Origin: JBJHDF01 sp050486405 | Lineage (GTDB): Bacteria > Pseudomonadota > Gammaproteobacteria > Pseudomonadales > Cellvibrionaceae | Direction of reading: 5' to 3' | Assembly (NCBI GenBank): GCA_050486405.1 | Contig: JBJHDF010000019.1 | Span: 17,220 to 81,219, forward strand | Length of the DNA: 64,000 nucleotides | Shown here: positions 46,107 through 55,020 of the stretch, piece after piece | Layout of the letters: each line of letters opens with the position of its first letter | Numbering within the stretch: the stretch's first letter is position 1 | The notes under the pieces: model-generated | Database searches by the model: none | Seen by the model: only the letters and a program-made list of their open reading frames with translations | Told to the model about the DNA's origin: nothing | Translations under genes and position numbers: made by a program

Positions 46107-46826
46107 CTAGTGACTGACGTCGGTTTGGGAGGAATTGCGGCGTTCATCCAGCGACACCACCTGAGCGCCGCCGTCGTCTTCGGCAGAGTCCGCCTCGCCC
46201 TCTGGCTCATCGGCGGCCTGGTCCGAGCTGTCGTCGCCGGATGTGTCCGCTTCGGCGCCAGCATCGTCCAGATCCAGGACATTGTTGAATTCGTCCAGAT
46301 CCCGAATCTCCGCCAGCGAAGGCAGCTCATCCAGGCTTTTCAGGTTGAAATAGTCGAGGAACTGCCGGGTGGTGGCGTAGAGCGCCGGGCGCCCGGGCAC
46401 GTCGCGGTGTCCCACCACCTTGACCCATTCCCGCTCGGTGAGAGTGCGGATAATATGGGAGCTGACGGCCACGCCGCGAATCTCCTCGATGTCGCCGCGG
46501 GTGATGGGCTGGCGGTAGGCGATCAGCGCCAGGGTTTCCAGCATGGCGCGGGAGTAGCGCTGGGGCTTTTCCTCCCAGAGGCGGTTGACCCAGGGCGCCA
46601 ATTCCTCGCGCACCTGTAAACGCCAGCCGGAGGCCACTTCGCGCAGTTCAAAACCGCGGCCCGCGCAATCGGCGGCAATGGCCTGCAGCGCCGCACCTAT
46701 CTCGTCTTTTTCCGGCGCCGCACCCTCCTCGAACAGCTCCTGCAGGCGGGCAATGGTCAGGGGCTGACCTGCGGCGAGCAGCGCGCCCTCGACAATGTTG
46801 CGCAGTTGGTTCACGTCCGAACTCAT
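46107..46826 (-). CDS. scpB: segregation and condensation protein B
   Basis: 239 residues. Two winged-helix domains (about residues 5-180; ALIAYRQPITRGDIEEIRG is the family hallmark) are followed by a long acidic tail rich in Asp/Glu and Ser, absent in the shorter Bacillus version. ScpB dimerises and binds ScpA in the SMC condensin that organises and segregates the chromosome. Its ATG overlaps the scpA stop by 4 bases (46823-46826); rluB follows after 25 bases. Confidence 0.95.
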   Translation of the reverse strand: MSSDVNQLRNIVEGALLAAGQPLTIARLQELFEEGAAPEKDEIGAALQAIAADCAGRGFELREVASGWRLQVREELAPWVNRLWEEKPQRYSRAMLETLALIAYRQPITRGDIEEIRGVAVSSHIIRTLTEREWVKVVGHRDVPGRPALYATTRQFLDYFNLKSLDELPSLAEIRDLDEFNNVLDLDDAGAEADTSGDDSSDQAADEPEGEADSAEDDGGAQVVSLDERRNSSQTDVSH

Positions 46827-47716
46827 TGAATTCTCGCTTTCACATGAATGGGGCCAAAGGGCTCGCTCTGTACCAGTTCCACCAGGGATTCCTTGATCAG
46901 TTCCATCACGGCCAAAAAGGTCACCACCACGCCCAAACGCCCCTCCTCCACCTTGAACAGGGTGACGAAAGGCACAAACTGGGAGTGGGCCAGCCGGTCC
47001 AGCACTTGACTCATGCGCTCCCGGGTGGAGAGCTTTTCCCGGGTCACATGGTGACTTTCGAACATGTCCGCCCGGCGCAGCACCTCACCCAGGGCGAGCA
47101 GAATCTCCTGCAACTCCACCACCGGATCCGGACGGGTCAGCTGGCGGTCCGGTGGTTCGGCGGAGGCGGTGTACAGATCGCGCCCGATGCGCGGCAACTC
47201 ATCGATATCCTCGGCCGCCTGCTTGAAGCGCTCGTACTCCTGCAGCCGGCGGATCAGGGCGGCCCGGGGGTCGCCCTCGTCCTCGTCCTCGGCTTCCGCC
47301 GAGCGCGGCAGCAGCATGCGGGATTTGATCTCCGCCAGCACGGCGGCCATTACCAGGTACTCCGCCGCCAGTTCGAAGTGGTTGACGTCCATCAGCTCCA
47401 CATAGGCCATGTACTGGCTGGTGATCTCCGACACGTCTATATCGAGGATATCGATGTTCTGGCGGCGAATCAGATACAGCAGCAAGTCCAGGGGGCCCTC
47501 GAAGGCCTCGAGGAAGACTTCCAGGGCATCCGGCGGGATATAGAGGTCCTTGGGCAGCTGGGTATAGGCCTGGCCGTGCACCATGGCAAAGGGCATCTCG
47601 TCCTGCTGCGGCGAGTGATGGCTGGCGGAGTCGGCCTGATCGCGTTCGGTTTGGGTAGTCACTCGTCCATCCAGTGCCTGGGGTTCGTCAAAGTGGGGCA
47701 CATTATAGCGGCTCAA
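46823..47716 (-). CDS. scpA: segregation and condensation protein A
   Basis: 297 residues as given from TTG 47716. GTG 47701 is an in-frame alternative I find at least as likely, because the TTG lies within the end of the yciO-like gene. The kleisin N-terminal domain is clear (LEAFEGPLDLLLYLIRRQNI), with a linker rich in acidic residues and a winged C-terminus. It bridges SMC and ScpB in condensin. The Gln/His-rich N-terminal 40 residues are probably disordered. Confidence 0.93.
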   Translation of the reverse strand: MSRYNVPHFDEPQALDGRVTTQTERDQADSASHHSPQQDEMPFAMVHGQAYTQLPKDLYIPPDALEVFLEAFEGPLDLLLYLIRRQNIDILDIDVSEITSQYMAYVELMDVNHFELAAEYLVMAAVLAEIKSRMLLPRSAEAEDEDEGDPRAALIRRLQEYERFKQAAEDIDELPRIGRDLYTASAEPPDRQLTRPDPVVELQEILLALGEVLRRADMFESHHVTREKLSTRERMSQVLDRLAHSQFVPFVTLFKVEEGRLGVVVTFLAVMELIKESLVELVQSEPFGPIHVKARIQ

Positions 47717-48329
47717 AGTCCTGGGTGTCTCCCTTGCCCTGGCGGGTGATCAGGGGCACCTCGCCGGTGAGATCCACCACGGAGGTGGGTTCCAGGCCAC
47801 AGTAGCCGCCGTCGATCACTGCCTCCACCTGGTGCTCCAGCAACTCCCGGATTTCGTAGGGGTCAGTCAGGGGAAATTCATCGCCGGGCAGCAACAGGGT
47901 GCTGCTCATCAGCGGCTCGCCCAGCTCTTCCATCAGCGCCAGGGCAATGGCGTTGTCCGGCACCCGCAGACCGATGGTCTTGCGCTTGGGGTGCATCAGG
48001 CGCCGGGGCACCTCCGAGGTGGCTTCCAGAATGAAGGTATAGGGGCCGGGCGTGTGGTTTTTCAGCAGGCGGAAAACCTGGTTGTTGACCCGGGCGAAGG
48101 TGGCCAACTCAGACAGGTCCCGGCACATAAGGGTAAAGTTGTGGTGCTTGTCCAGTTTACGCATCAAACGAATGCGGTCCAGAGCCATTTTGTCGCCGAT
48201 ATGGCAGCCCAGGGCATAGGCCGAATCCGTGGGATAGACCACTATGCCGCCGCGCCGCACGATTTCAGCCGCCTGGGCGATCAGCCGATGTTGGGGGTTG
48301 TCCGCGTGAATATGGAAAAACTGCGCCAC
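47703..48329 (-). CDS. YciO-type YrdC/Sua5 family protein
   Basis: 208 residues. The YrdC-like fold starts with GGIVVYPTDSAYALGC and contains HNFTLMCRDLSEL and KTIGLRVPDN. The family includes threonylcarbamoyl-AMP synthase (t6A tRNA pathway); the YciO branch, next to the PHP phosphoesterase gene, is a close but less characterised relative. No Sua5 C-terminal domain. It lies 9 bases downstream of the rnm-type gene and overlaps the scpA start by 14 bases. Confidence 0.88.
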   Translation of the reverse strand: MAQFFHIHADNPQHRLIAQAAEIVRRGGIVVYPTDSAYALGCHIGDKMALDRIRLMRKLDKHHNFTLMCRDLSELATFARVNNQVFRLLKNHTPGPYTFILEATSEVPRRLMHPKRKTIGLRVPDNAIALALMEELGEPLMSSTLLLPGDEFPLTDPYEIRELLEHQVEAVIDGGYCGLEPTSVVDLTGEVPLITRQGKGDTQDFEPL

Positions 48330-48338
48330 TTGGCACTC

Positions 48339-49208
48339 CTAGGTTGTTTGAACCGGGGTTGTTTGAACCGGGACCGCCGGAAAGCCCGGCAATTGCCACA
48401 CCGGCCGGCAATGGTCCGGCATTGTGCCGAAATGTCCCAATTCTTGCCAGGGCTGATCGGGCGAGTGAAAGTCACTGCCGCAGGAGGCCGCCAGACCGTA
48501 GCGCTCGGCCAGGCTGGCCAGTTCGCTGGCCAGGCCCGGGGCCTGTTGGCCGCTGATCACCTCCAGGGCGTCGCCGCCGGCCTCGGCAAAGGCCGCCACC
48601 AGGCCGCGCAGGCGGGTGCGGGTGAGCTTGTACTTGGCCGGATGGGCCAGTACCGCCAGGCCGCCAGCGGCGTGAATCCAGGCCACCACCTCCTCCAGCG
48701 GCGGCCAGCGGTAGGCTACATCTGCGGATTTGCCCGAACCCAGATAGCGCTTGAAAGCGGCCGACACATCGCGTACAAACCCCTGCTCGACCAACAGCCG
48801 AGCGAAGTGGGGGCGACCCACGGCGGGGCCACCGGCCAGATTGCGGGCACCGGCCAGGGGTTCATTGACGCCCATTTTGGCCAGACGGCCGGCAATGGCC
48901 TGGGCCCGTTCATCCCGAGCCCGCTGCTGGCGAGCTATGGCCTCTTGCAACACCGCGCAGGCGGGATCTATGCCCAGACCGACGATATGCACCCCACCCT
49001 TGCCCCACTGGCTGGAGAACTCGATGCCGTCGATGAGTGTCACACCTTCTACCGCCGCCGCTTGCCGCGCAACGGCCAGGCCAGCCACGGTATCGTGGTC
49101 CGTGAGGGCCAATACGGACACACCCTGGGCTCTGGCCCTCGACATTAGCGCTTGAGGGCTTAAAATACCGTCCGACCGGTCGCTGTGGCTGTGCAGGTCG
49201 TAAATCAA
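48339..49208 (-). CDS. rnm: PHP-domain phosphoesterase (RNase AM / TrpH type)
   Basis: 289 residues from TTG 49208, chosen because GGAG lies 6 bases upstream and the protein then starts exactly at YDLHSHSDRSDG, as homologues do. GTG 49220 is the alternative. Metal ligands: HSHSD, ALTDHDT, a Glu in IEFSSQW, AVLAHPAK and CGSDFHSPDQ. The family cleaves 3',5'-bisphosphonucleotides and matures rRNA 5' ends. The last residues repeat VQTT because of a 15-bp duplication. Divergent from the VC0807-type gene across about 75 bases. Confidence 0.9.
   Translation of the reverse strand: MIYDLHSHSDRSDGILSPQALMSRARAQGVSVLALTDHDTVAGLAVARQAAAVEGVTLIDGIEFSSQWGKGGVHIVGLGIDPACAVLQEAIARQQRARDERAQAIAGRLAKMGVNEPLAGARNLAGGPAVGRPHFARLLVEQGFVRDVSAAFKRYLGSGKSADVAYRWPPLEEVVAWIHAAGGLAVLAHPAKYKLTRTRLRGLVAAFAEAGGDALEVISGQQAPGLASELASLAERYGLAASCGSDFHSPDQPWQELGHFGTMPDHCRPVWQLPGFPAVPVQTTPVQTT
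48342..48371. repeat. 15-bp tandem duplication at the 3' end of rnm
   Basis: GGTTGTTTGAACCGG occurs twice in exact tandem (48342-48356 and 48357-48371), ending directly before the TAG stop. It duplicates PVQTT in the protein. Each unit is itself partly palindromic (GGTT and AACC). Confidence 0.9.
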
Positions 49209-49284
49209 TGGCCGCTCCACTGCTGCATTGCCGCACCCCAATGACCCCTGACAGCCACGACGCTTGGCAAAAAACGAGGATTCG

Positions 49285-50115
49285 ATGACCGACAGTCTCT
49301 CTGACCCAAAACCCCGGCCCCTGGCAGAAAGCTCGATCAAGGCCGGCGCCAAGCCCGCCGCGCGGGAAAAGCGCGAGAGTCTGCTGGCCAATCTGCTGCT
49401 CAATATTATCATTCCCACCCTGATTCTGCTCAAACTTAGTGGCGATCAGCATTTGGGTACCCGTCTGGCGCTGGTGCTTGCCCTGGCCTTTCCCATACTC
49501 TATGGGCTGTGGTATTTTGCTGTCAGGCGCAAGGTCAATGTGTTTTCGGTGCTGGGCTTTGTCAGCATTCTGCTCACCGGCGGCATAGGGCTGCTGGAGC
49601 TGGATTCGGCCTATATCGCCATCAAGGAAGCCGCCATTCCAGCGCTGGTGGGGCTGGCGGTACTCATTTCTTTGAAAACCCCCTACCCGCTGGTAAAAAC
49701 CCTGCTCTACAACGACAGGGTACTCAAGGTGGACAAGGTGGCCACCGCTTTGCGCCAGCACAACAACGAAACGGCTTTTGAAAAGACCCTGACCAACGCC
49801 ACTTACATCATTGCCGCATCGTTCTTTCTTTCGTCTGTGCTCAATTATGTACTGGCCAAACGCATTGTCGTCAGCCCCTCCGGCACGGTGCAGTTCAATG
49901 AAGAACTGGGCAAACTCACCGCCATGAGCTTTCCAGTGATAGTGGTGCCGGCAATGATCGTGATGATGATTGCGTTTTTCTACCTGTTTCGCAGCATTCG
50001 CCGGCTCACTCACCTTACACTGGAAGACGTCATCAACGACGGGTCATCCGACGATACCGAAACGGCTGCCCCGCACGACAATCAGACAGACAACCAAAAA
50101 GACGAGAGCACTTGA
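49285..50115 (+). CDS. VC0807 family membrane protein
   Basis: 276 residues from ATG 49285, with GAGGA five bases upstream; an earlier in-frame start at 49264 is less likely. About six hydrophobic helices; SVLGFVSILLTGGIGLLELD and AIKEAAIPALVGLAVL are family motifs. This is the VC0807 type, distantly related to the septation protein A (YciB) fold, and it sits before yciI where yciB is often found. Function unknown. The Asp/Ser/Thr-rich C-terminus is cytoplasmic or disordered. It runs directly into yciI (no gap). Confidence 0.82.
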   Translation: MTDSLSDPKPRPLAESSIKAGAKPAAREKRESLLANLLLNIIIPTLILLKLSGDQHLGTRLALVLALAFPILYGLWYFAVRRKVNVFSVLGFVSILLTGGIGLLELDSAYIAIKEAAIPALVGLAVLISLKTPYPLVKTLLYNDRVLKVDKVATALRQHNNETAFEKTLTNATYIIAASFFLSSVLNYVLAKRIVVSPSGTVQFNEELGKLTAMSFPVIVVPAMIVMMIAFFYLFRSIRRLTHLTLEDVINDGSSDDTETAAPHDNQTDNQKDEST

Positions 50116-50415
50116 ATGTTTTACGCCATTATCAGTGAAGACGTGGACAACAGCCTGCCCCTGCGACAGCAGGCCCGGCCGGATCATCTCGCCCGGTTGC
50201 AGGCCCTGACCGAACAGGGGCGCCTGCTGCTGGCCGGACCGCACCCGGCGGTGGACGCCGACAACCCCGGCGAGGCCGGCTTCAGCGGCAGCCTGGTGGT
50301 GGCCGAGTTTGATTGCCTTGACGACGCTCAGACCTGGGCCGACGCCGATCCCTATGTGGCTGCCGGCGTCTACCGCAAAGTAACCGTCAAACCCTTCAAG
50401 CGGATGCTGCCCTGA
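50116..50415 (+). CDS. yciI: YciI family protein
   Basis: 99 residues, the usual length. The ferredoxin-like alpha+beta fold opens FYAIISEDVDNSLPLR with RPDHLARLQ (the His/Asp pair conserved in YciI), then LLLAGPHPA and ADADPYVAAGVY. A cytoplasmic protein of uncertain catalytic activity. It starts immediately after the VC0807 gene stop and its TGA overlaps the ATG of the next gene (TGATG), so all three are cotranscribed. Confidence 0.93.
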   Translation: MFYAIISEDVDNSLPLRQQARPDHLARLQALTEQGRLLLAGPHPAVDADNPGEAGFSGSLVVAEFDCLDDAQTWADADPYVAAGVYRKVTVKPFKRMLP

Positions 50416-51110
50416 TGAAAAAACCAACGCTGACTTTACTGTTCACTATTGCACTATTGCCCCTGACGACTGCTCCGGCACAAGCACAAACCGAGGATCG
50501 TTATATTTCCGATGTACTTCATGTGCCGCTGCGCAGCGGCACCAGCAACCAGCACCGTATTATTCACCGCGGTTTGCCCAGCGGCACCCGTGTGCAATTC
50601 ATCCGCGAGGAGATGGATGCGAACGATGAGCCCTGGTCGCTGGTGGAACTTGCCAACGGCGAACAGGGCTGGGTTCGCAATCAATTTCTGCTCACCGAAC
50701 CCACCGCTGCCCTGCGCCTGGAGCGCGCGCAACAAACCGCCACCAACCTGGGAGAACAACGCCGACAGTTGCAGGGCCAGGTTGAGGAGCTCAATCAACA
50801 AAACCAGACCTTGCAGCAGCAGCTGGCTGAATTGCAGGGTCGCTACGACCAGCAGGTGGCGGAAACGCAGCGTATCCAGGACATCTCCCGGGGCGCAGTT
50901 GATCTGCACGAAGAACATCGACGCCTGAATGAAGCTCACCAGCTGTTGCGCACCCGGACCGATGTTTTGCAGGCTGAAACTGAACAACTCAGACGCAATC
51001 ATCGCCACCGCGACTGGATTACCGGTGGCGGCATTCTGTTTGGCGGCGTGCTGCTGGCACTACTGCTGCAAGCCATCAGCAGGAGCCGGCGGCAGTCAGA
51101 ATGGCGATAA
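50415..51110 (+). CDS. SH3-domain protein with coiled coil and membrane anchor (TIGR04211 type)
   Basis: 231 residues. Signal peptide (cleavage near PAQAQT), bacterial SH3 domain (about residues 28-95, with VPLRSGTSNQHRII and GEQGWVRNQFL), a long Gln-rich coiled coil (about 100-190) and a C-terminal membrane helix (about 200-220). This matches the E. coli YgiM / TIGR04211 plan. The SH3 domain is expected in the periplasm, tethered to the inner membrane, probably contacting the cell wall. Function unknown. Last gene of the VC0807-yciI group. Confidence 0.88.
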   Translation: MKKPTLTLLFTIALLPLTTAPAQAQTEDRYISDVLHVPLRSGTSNQHRIIHRGLPSGTRVQFIREEMDANDEPWSLVELANGEQGWVRNQFLLTEPTAALRLERAQQTATNLGEQRRQLQGQVEELNQQNQTLQQQLAELQGRYDQQVAETQRIQDISRGAVDLHEEHRRLNEAHQLLRTRTDVLQAETEQLRRNHRHRDWITGGGILFGGVLLALLLQAISRSRRQSEWR

Positions 51111-51162
51111 AATGATTGCCGTAATCGATACTCTCTAAACCCTTACCTGGAGCTCAACGAAA

Positions 51163-51783
51163 ATGTACAACGTGATGAAAGCTGCGGCCCTGTGTGTATT
51201 TGTTTTTTTTGCCGCCCATAGCGGCGCCGAGCAGGCTGCGGAAAAACCCAAGGTGCTACTCCATACCAGCATGGGCGATGTCGTGATCGAGCTGTTTCCC
51301 GAGGAAGCACCGATCACGGTGGAAAACTTTCTCGCCTACGTCGACAGCAACTTCTACGACGGCACCATCTTTCACCGCATAGTGCCCGGTTTCGTGGTAC
51401 AGGGCGGCGGCATGACCTTCGACTACACGCCCAAGCAAACCCGCGAACCGATTCGCAATGAATCCAGCAACATGCTCGAAAATCGGCGCGGCACCCTGTC
51501 CATGGCCCGCACCAATGCGCCCCACAGTGCCACCTCCCAGTTCTTTATCAACCTGACGGACAATCCGTCGCTGAACGCCACCACCCAGCGCCCGGGCTAC
51601 GCCGTTTTCGGCCGCGTGATCGACGGCATGGACGTAGTGGACGCCATGGCCGAAGCCCCCCGCGGCGAGAATCGTCGCCAGCCGGAAGCGCCTGACGAAG
51701 TTATCCAGATCATCAGAGCCGAGCGGCTGAACGGCGCGGCGGAATCAGGCGAACCCGAAGCGGCGGCGACCGAAGCCCCATGA
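51163..51783 (+). CDS. periplasmic cyclophilin-type peptidyl-prolyl isomerase
   Basis: 206 residues. Signal peptide (cleavage near SGAEQ), then the cyclophilin domain (about 30-185) with the active-site Arg in FHRIVPGFVVQGGGM, SMARTNAPHSATSQFFIN and GYAVFGRVIDGMDV. The resemblance to E. coli PpiA is close. It catalyses cis-trans isomerisation of prolyl bonds during folding of exported proteins. A short Glu/Ala-rich tail follows. Overlaps pdxJ by 4 bases (ATGA), an unusual pairing. Confidence 0.93.
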   Translation: MYNVMKAAALCVFVFFAAHSGAEQAAEKPKVLLHTSMGDVVIELFPEEAPITVENFLAYVDSNFYDGTIFHRIVPGFVVQGGGMTFDYTPKQTREPIRNESSNMLENRRGTLSMARTNAPHSATSQFFINLTDNPSLNATTQRPGYAVFGRVIDGMDVVDAMAEAPRGENRRQPEAPDEVIQIIRAERLNGAAESGEPEAAATEAP

Positions 51784-52550
51784 CCGTCACCGCGCTGAGC
51801 GTCAACCTCAACAAGATTGCCCTGATCCGCAATTCCCGGCCGGGCAACTTCCCCGATCTGGTCAAGCACGGCCAGGTCTGCCTGGACGCTGGCGCCGACG
51901 GCCTTACGGTGCACCCGCGCCCGGATCAGCGCCATATCCGCCCGAACGACGTTCACGCTCTGGCCGAACTGGTGGCCGGACAGACCGGAATCGAGTTCAA
52001 TGTCGAAGGCAACCCCTTTGCCGGTGCCGTCGGCAGCTACCCCGGTTTTATGCCCCTGGTGCTGGCGGCTCGCCCGCACCAGTGCACCCTGGTACCAGAC
52101 AGCACCGAGCAATTGACCTCCGACCACGGTTTCGACCTGGCCGCCAATGGCGCACAACTGGCGCCAATCATCCGGCAACTGCAGGACGCAGGCATCCGCG
52201 TCAGCCTGTTTATGGACCCGGAGCCGGAGCAGATCCGCCGCGCTCGCGACCTGGGTGCCGACCGCATCGAGCTGTACACCGGCCCTTACGCCGAAGCCTT
52301 TGCCAGAGGCGGCGACACGCTGGAATCCCTGTTCCAGCGCTATGTTGACGCGGCGGAATGCGCCCGGGAACTGGGCCTTGGCCTTAACGCCGGCCACGAC
52401 CTGAACCTGGAAAACCTACCCCGCTTCTGCCGGGTGCCCGCTCTGCTGGAAGTCTCCATCGGCCACGCCCTGACCGTGGATGCCCTGGATATGGGGTTGG
52501 CGGCAGCGGTGCGCGCCTACAAGGCCGTTTGCAGTACCCCGGAGAACTAA
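51780..52550 (+). CDS. pdxJ: pyridoxine 5'-phosphate synthase
   Basis: 256 residues. A TIM barrel starting LSVNLNKIALIRNSRPG; GADGLTVHPRPDQRHI holds the conserved His/Arg residues, and ELYTGPYAEAF and GLNAGHDLNLENL line the phosphate site. The enzyme condenses 1-deoxy-xylulose 5-phosphate with 3-amino-2-oxopropyl phosphate to make pyridoxine phosphate (vitamin B6). Coupled to the cyclophilin gene by 4 bases. Confidence 0.97.
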   Translation: MTVTALSVNLNKIALIRNSRPGNFPDLVKHGQVCLDAGADGLTVHPRPDQRHIRPNDVHALAELVAGQTGIEFNVEGNPFAGAVGSYPGFMPLVLAARPHQCTLVPDSTEQLTSDHGFDLAANGAQLAPIIRQLQDAGIRVSLFMDPEPEQIRRARDLGADRIELYTGPYAEAFARGGDTLESLFQRYVDAAECARELGLGLNAGHDLNLENLPRFCRVPALLEVSIGHALTVDALDMGLAAAVRAYKAVCSTPEN

Positions 52551-52616
52551 TCCTGCCCCAAACCGGCACGGATGCGGTACACTGGTCTACAGTAAGAGGT
52601 AAAAAAGGAGTCCGCC

Positions 52617-53036
52617 ATGCATTCCATCGTTGTTAAAGATTATATGCGCCACGACGCCCACGCCGTGCCACAGAGCGCCAGTACCCGGGACGTGGTGGCC
52701 ACGCTGATCAAACACGGCATCACCGGCGCGCCCGTAGTGGACGAAAACAAGCGGGTGGTGGGGTTTGTTTCCGAGCAGGATTGCATCAAGGAAATGCTCA
52801 ACGACGCCTTCTTCTGCGAAGAGCCGCCGCCGGTCACCAAAGTGATGCGCACCGACGTAGTCACCGTGAGCCCCAACGCCAGCGTGGTGGAAATCGCCCA
52901 GACCATGATGGACAACAAACCGAAAAACTACCCGGTGGTGCAACAGGACGGCACTCTGGTGGGGCTGATCAGCCGCCGCGACATTTTGCGCGCGCTGCTG
53001 GAAAACGAAGAAGACTGCCACCTGCATCACGCCTGA
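52617..53036 (+). CDS. two-CBS-domain protein
   Basis: 139 residues made of two CBS motifs (about 1-65 and 75-135) forming one Bateman module. Key segments are KDYMRHDAHAVPQSAST and VMRTDVVTVSPNASV, with GLISRRDILRALL at the end of the second. Stand-alone CBS pairs bind adenine nucleotides and regulate a partner protein; none is evident. AAGGAG lies upstream of ATG 52617. Followed after 3 bases by the SpoU gene. Confidence 0.92.
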   Translation: MHSIVVKDYMRHDAHAVPQSASTRDVVATLIKHGITGAPVVDENKRVVGFVSEQDCIKEMLNDAFFCEEPPPVTKVMRTDVVTVSPNASVVEIAQTMMDNKPKNYPVVQQDGTLVGLISRRDILRALLENEEDCHLHHA

Positions 53037-53039
53037 TTC

Positions 53040-53807
53040 ATGCAGCAGAGCGACAGCGCCGCCTACCGGGAAAAGAAACGGTTTTTCGACTCGCTGCTGA
53101 CGGTCTACGGCCGTAAGCCGGTGCTGGAAGCCCTGCAGGACGCCCATACCGGCATTCACCGCCTGCACCTGGCACAAAGCAACAAGCCCGCCACCATTCT
53201 CGAAGACATCATCGCCCTGGCACAAAAAAAAGGCGCCGACATCCGCTATCACAACCGGACGGAACTCTCACGCATTTCCAGGAACGCCAAACAGGATCAG
53301 GGAGTGGCCGCGGATCTGGTCTGCAGCGGCTATCAGACCTACGAGAACTTTTTACAGAACGTCACCACCAACTCTTACCGGTTGCTGGCCCTGGACGGCA
53401 TTCACAACCCGCAGAACCTCGGCATGATCATCCGCTCGGCCTGCGCCGGCGGCATGGACGGCATTCTCCTGCCGCGTCAGGGCGGCGCCCAGATAGACCC
53501 ATTGGTGATCAAAGCCAGCGCCGGCACCGTGTTTCGCGCACCGCTGCTGCGCTGCGACACTCTGGCCCGGGCACTGGCGGATTTTCGCTCCGCCGGCACC
53601 ACTGTCTGCGCTCTCTCCTCCCACGCCGAGCAGACTCTCGGGGAATTTACTCCGCTCGGGCCCTGCATTTTTGTTCTGGGCAACGAAAGCGACGGCGTCT
53701 CCCCGGCTGTCGGGCAACTGTGCAACGCCCGGGTGCGCATTCCCATGCACAACGGGGTGGAATCTCTCAACGTTGCCGTTACCGCGGCGCTGATTGCCTT
53801 TCGCTGA
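53040..53807 (+). CDS. SpoU/TrmH-family RNA 2'-O-methyltransferase
   Basis: 255 residues. An N-terminal substrate-binding domain (about 1-95, YGRKPVLEAL) is followed by the SPOUT knot: motif 1 GIHNPQNLGMIIRSAC, motif 2 FVLGNESDGVS and motif 3 IPMHNGVESLNVAVTAALI. Members methylate ribose in rRNA or tRNA; the closest resemblance is to the RlmB/TrmH group but I cannot fix the target. Ends 29 bases into the convergent transporter gene. Confidence 0.92.
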   Translation: MQQSDSAAYREKKRFFDSLLTVYGRKPVLEALQDAHTGIHRLHLAQSNKPATILEDIIALAQKKGADIRYHNRTELSRISRNAKQDQGVAADLVCSGYQTYENFLQNVTTNSYRLLALDGIHNPQNLGMIIRSACAGGMDGILLPRQGGAQIDPLVIKASAGTVFRAPLLRCDTLARALADFRSAGTTVCALSSHAEQTLGEFTPLGPCIFVLGNESDGVSPAVGQLCNARVRIPMHNGVESLNVAVTAALIAFR

Positions 53808-54948
53808 CGCCCCACCAGACCACGACAAAGGCCAGCAGCGCTGCCGCACCGGCCAGGGTGAAAGTCAGACCCGCATGCCAGTCCCAAAGCAGCCCGCTGA
53901 GCAGAGCCCCCAGGGCACCGCCGGCACCGAAACTCAGCGCGCTGTAGAGCGCCTGCCCCTGCCCCTGATGGGCGCCGGCAAAGTGCCGGCGAATCCATTC
54001 GATGCACACGGCATGGGCCACGGCAAAACTGCCCGCGTGCAATAACTGGGCGAAGAGCAGCGCGCTCAACTGCCCGGCAAAAGTACCGATCAACCACCAG
54101 CGCAACGCCGTGACAAGCAGCGCCCACAACAGCAATCGGCGCAGACCAAAGCGGTGCAAAAAGCGATGCATCACCAGAAACACCAGCACTTCCGCCAGCA
54201 CACCCAGCGCCCAGAGCAGACCGGTGGCGCTGCGACTGTAGCCATGGTTTTCCACCAGATGGAGACTGTAAAAGGTGTAGTAGGGTCCGTGACTCAACTG
54301 CAACAGAAAGCACGCCAGAAAAAAGCACCACACCGGCCGCTGCAATAACAGCTGTCGCAGACCGCCGGGGTGCGGCAGGGGTTCATCCCGGAGCCGCTCG
54401 CCCACACTCAGGGTGGACAGCCAGATCAACAGTAAAAAAGCCGAAATGAACACCGGTAGGTGGGCGATGTCCACCACATCAAACACCCGGCCCAGACCGA
54501 TCACGGTAAGGATAAAACCCACCGACCCCCAAACGCGAATGTGGCTGTAGCGACCGTAGCCTTCACCGAGGTGGCCCAGGGTCACCACTTCAAACTGGGC
54601 CAGCACCGCGTTCCAGAAAAAGGTGTAGCAGGCCACCACCAGCAACAGCCAGGCAAACTGCTGGGCGACAAAAACCCCGAGAAAACAGACACAGGCCAGA
54701 CCGCTGCCAAGACGGATGATGCCCAGGCGCCGGCCGCGCCGATCGGCCAGCCAGCCCCAGAGGTTGGGCGCCACTATCTTGGTGCCCATGATGACCGCGC
54801 CCATGGCACCGATCTCCTGGGCGGAGTAACCCAGGGATTTCAGGTAGAGACCCCAGTAGGGAATCAGCGCACCCAGCACGGCGAAGTAGAACAGGTAAAA
54901 GCCGGAGAGACGCCAGTAGGGTAGATTGTCTGCGGTGGAATGGTTCAC
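53779..54948 (-). CDS. MFS transporter, HcaT/MFS_1-like type
   Basis: 389 residues with about twelve hydrophobic helices. The cytoplasmic loop after helix 2 reads WGWLADRRGRRLG, the standard MFS loop. RVWGSVGFILTVIGLG and the N-terminal YWGLYLKSLGYSAQEIGAM resemble the HcaT (3-phenylpropionate) type. Substrate unknown. A short basic C-terminus. Its 3' end overlaps the SpoU gene by 29 bases. Divergent from the arsR-type gene across 117 bases containing two operators. Confidence 0.9.
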   Translation of the reverse strand: MNHSTADNLPYWRLSGFYLFYFAVLGALIPYWGLYLKSLGYSAQEIGAMGAVIMGTKIVAPNLWGWLADRRGRRLGIIRLGSGLACVCFLGVFVAQQFAWLLLVVACYTFFWNAVLAQFEVVTLGHLGEGYGRYSHIRVWGSVGFILTVIGLGRVFDVVDIAHLPVFISAFLLLIWLSTLSVGERLRDEPLPHPGGLRQLLLQRPVWCFFLACFLLQLSHGPYYTFYSLHLVENHGYSRSATGLLWALGVLAEVLVFLVMHRFLHRFGLRRLLLWALLVTALRWWLIGTFAGQLSALLFAQLLHAGSFAVAHAVCIEWIRRHFAGAHQGQGQALYSALSFGAGGALGALLSGLLWDWHAGLTFTLAGAAALLAFVVVWWGVSERQSAPR

Positions 54949-55020
54949 GTGTACAGCGGATTCCCTGAGTCAGCCAACGGGCACTATAAACCCGTCAGAC
55001 CCCAAACCGCAAAAAATTAT

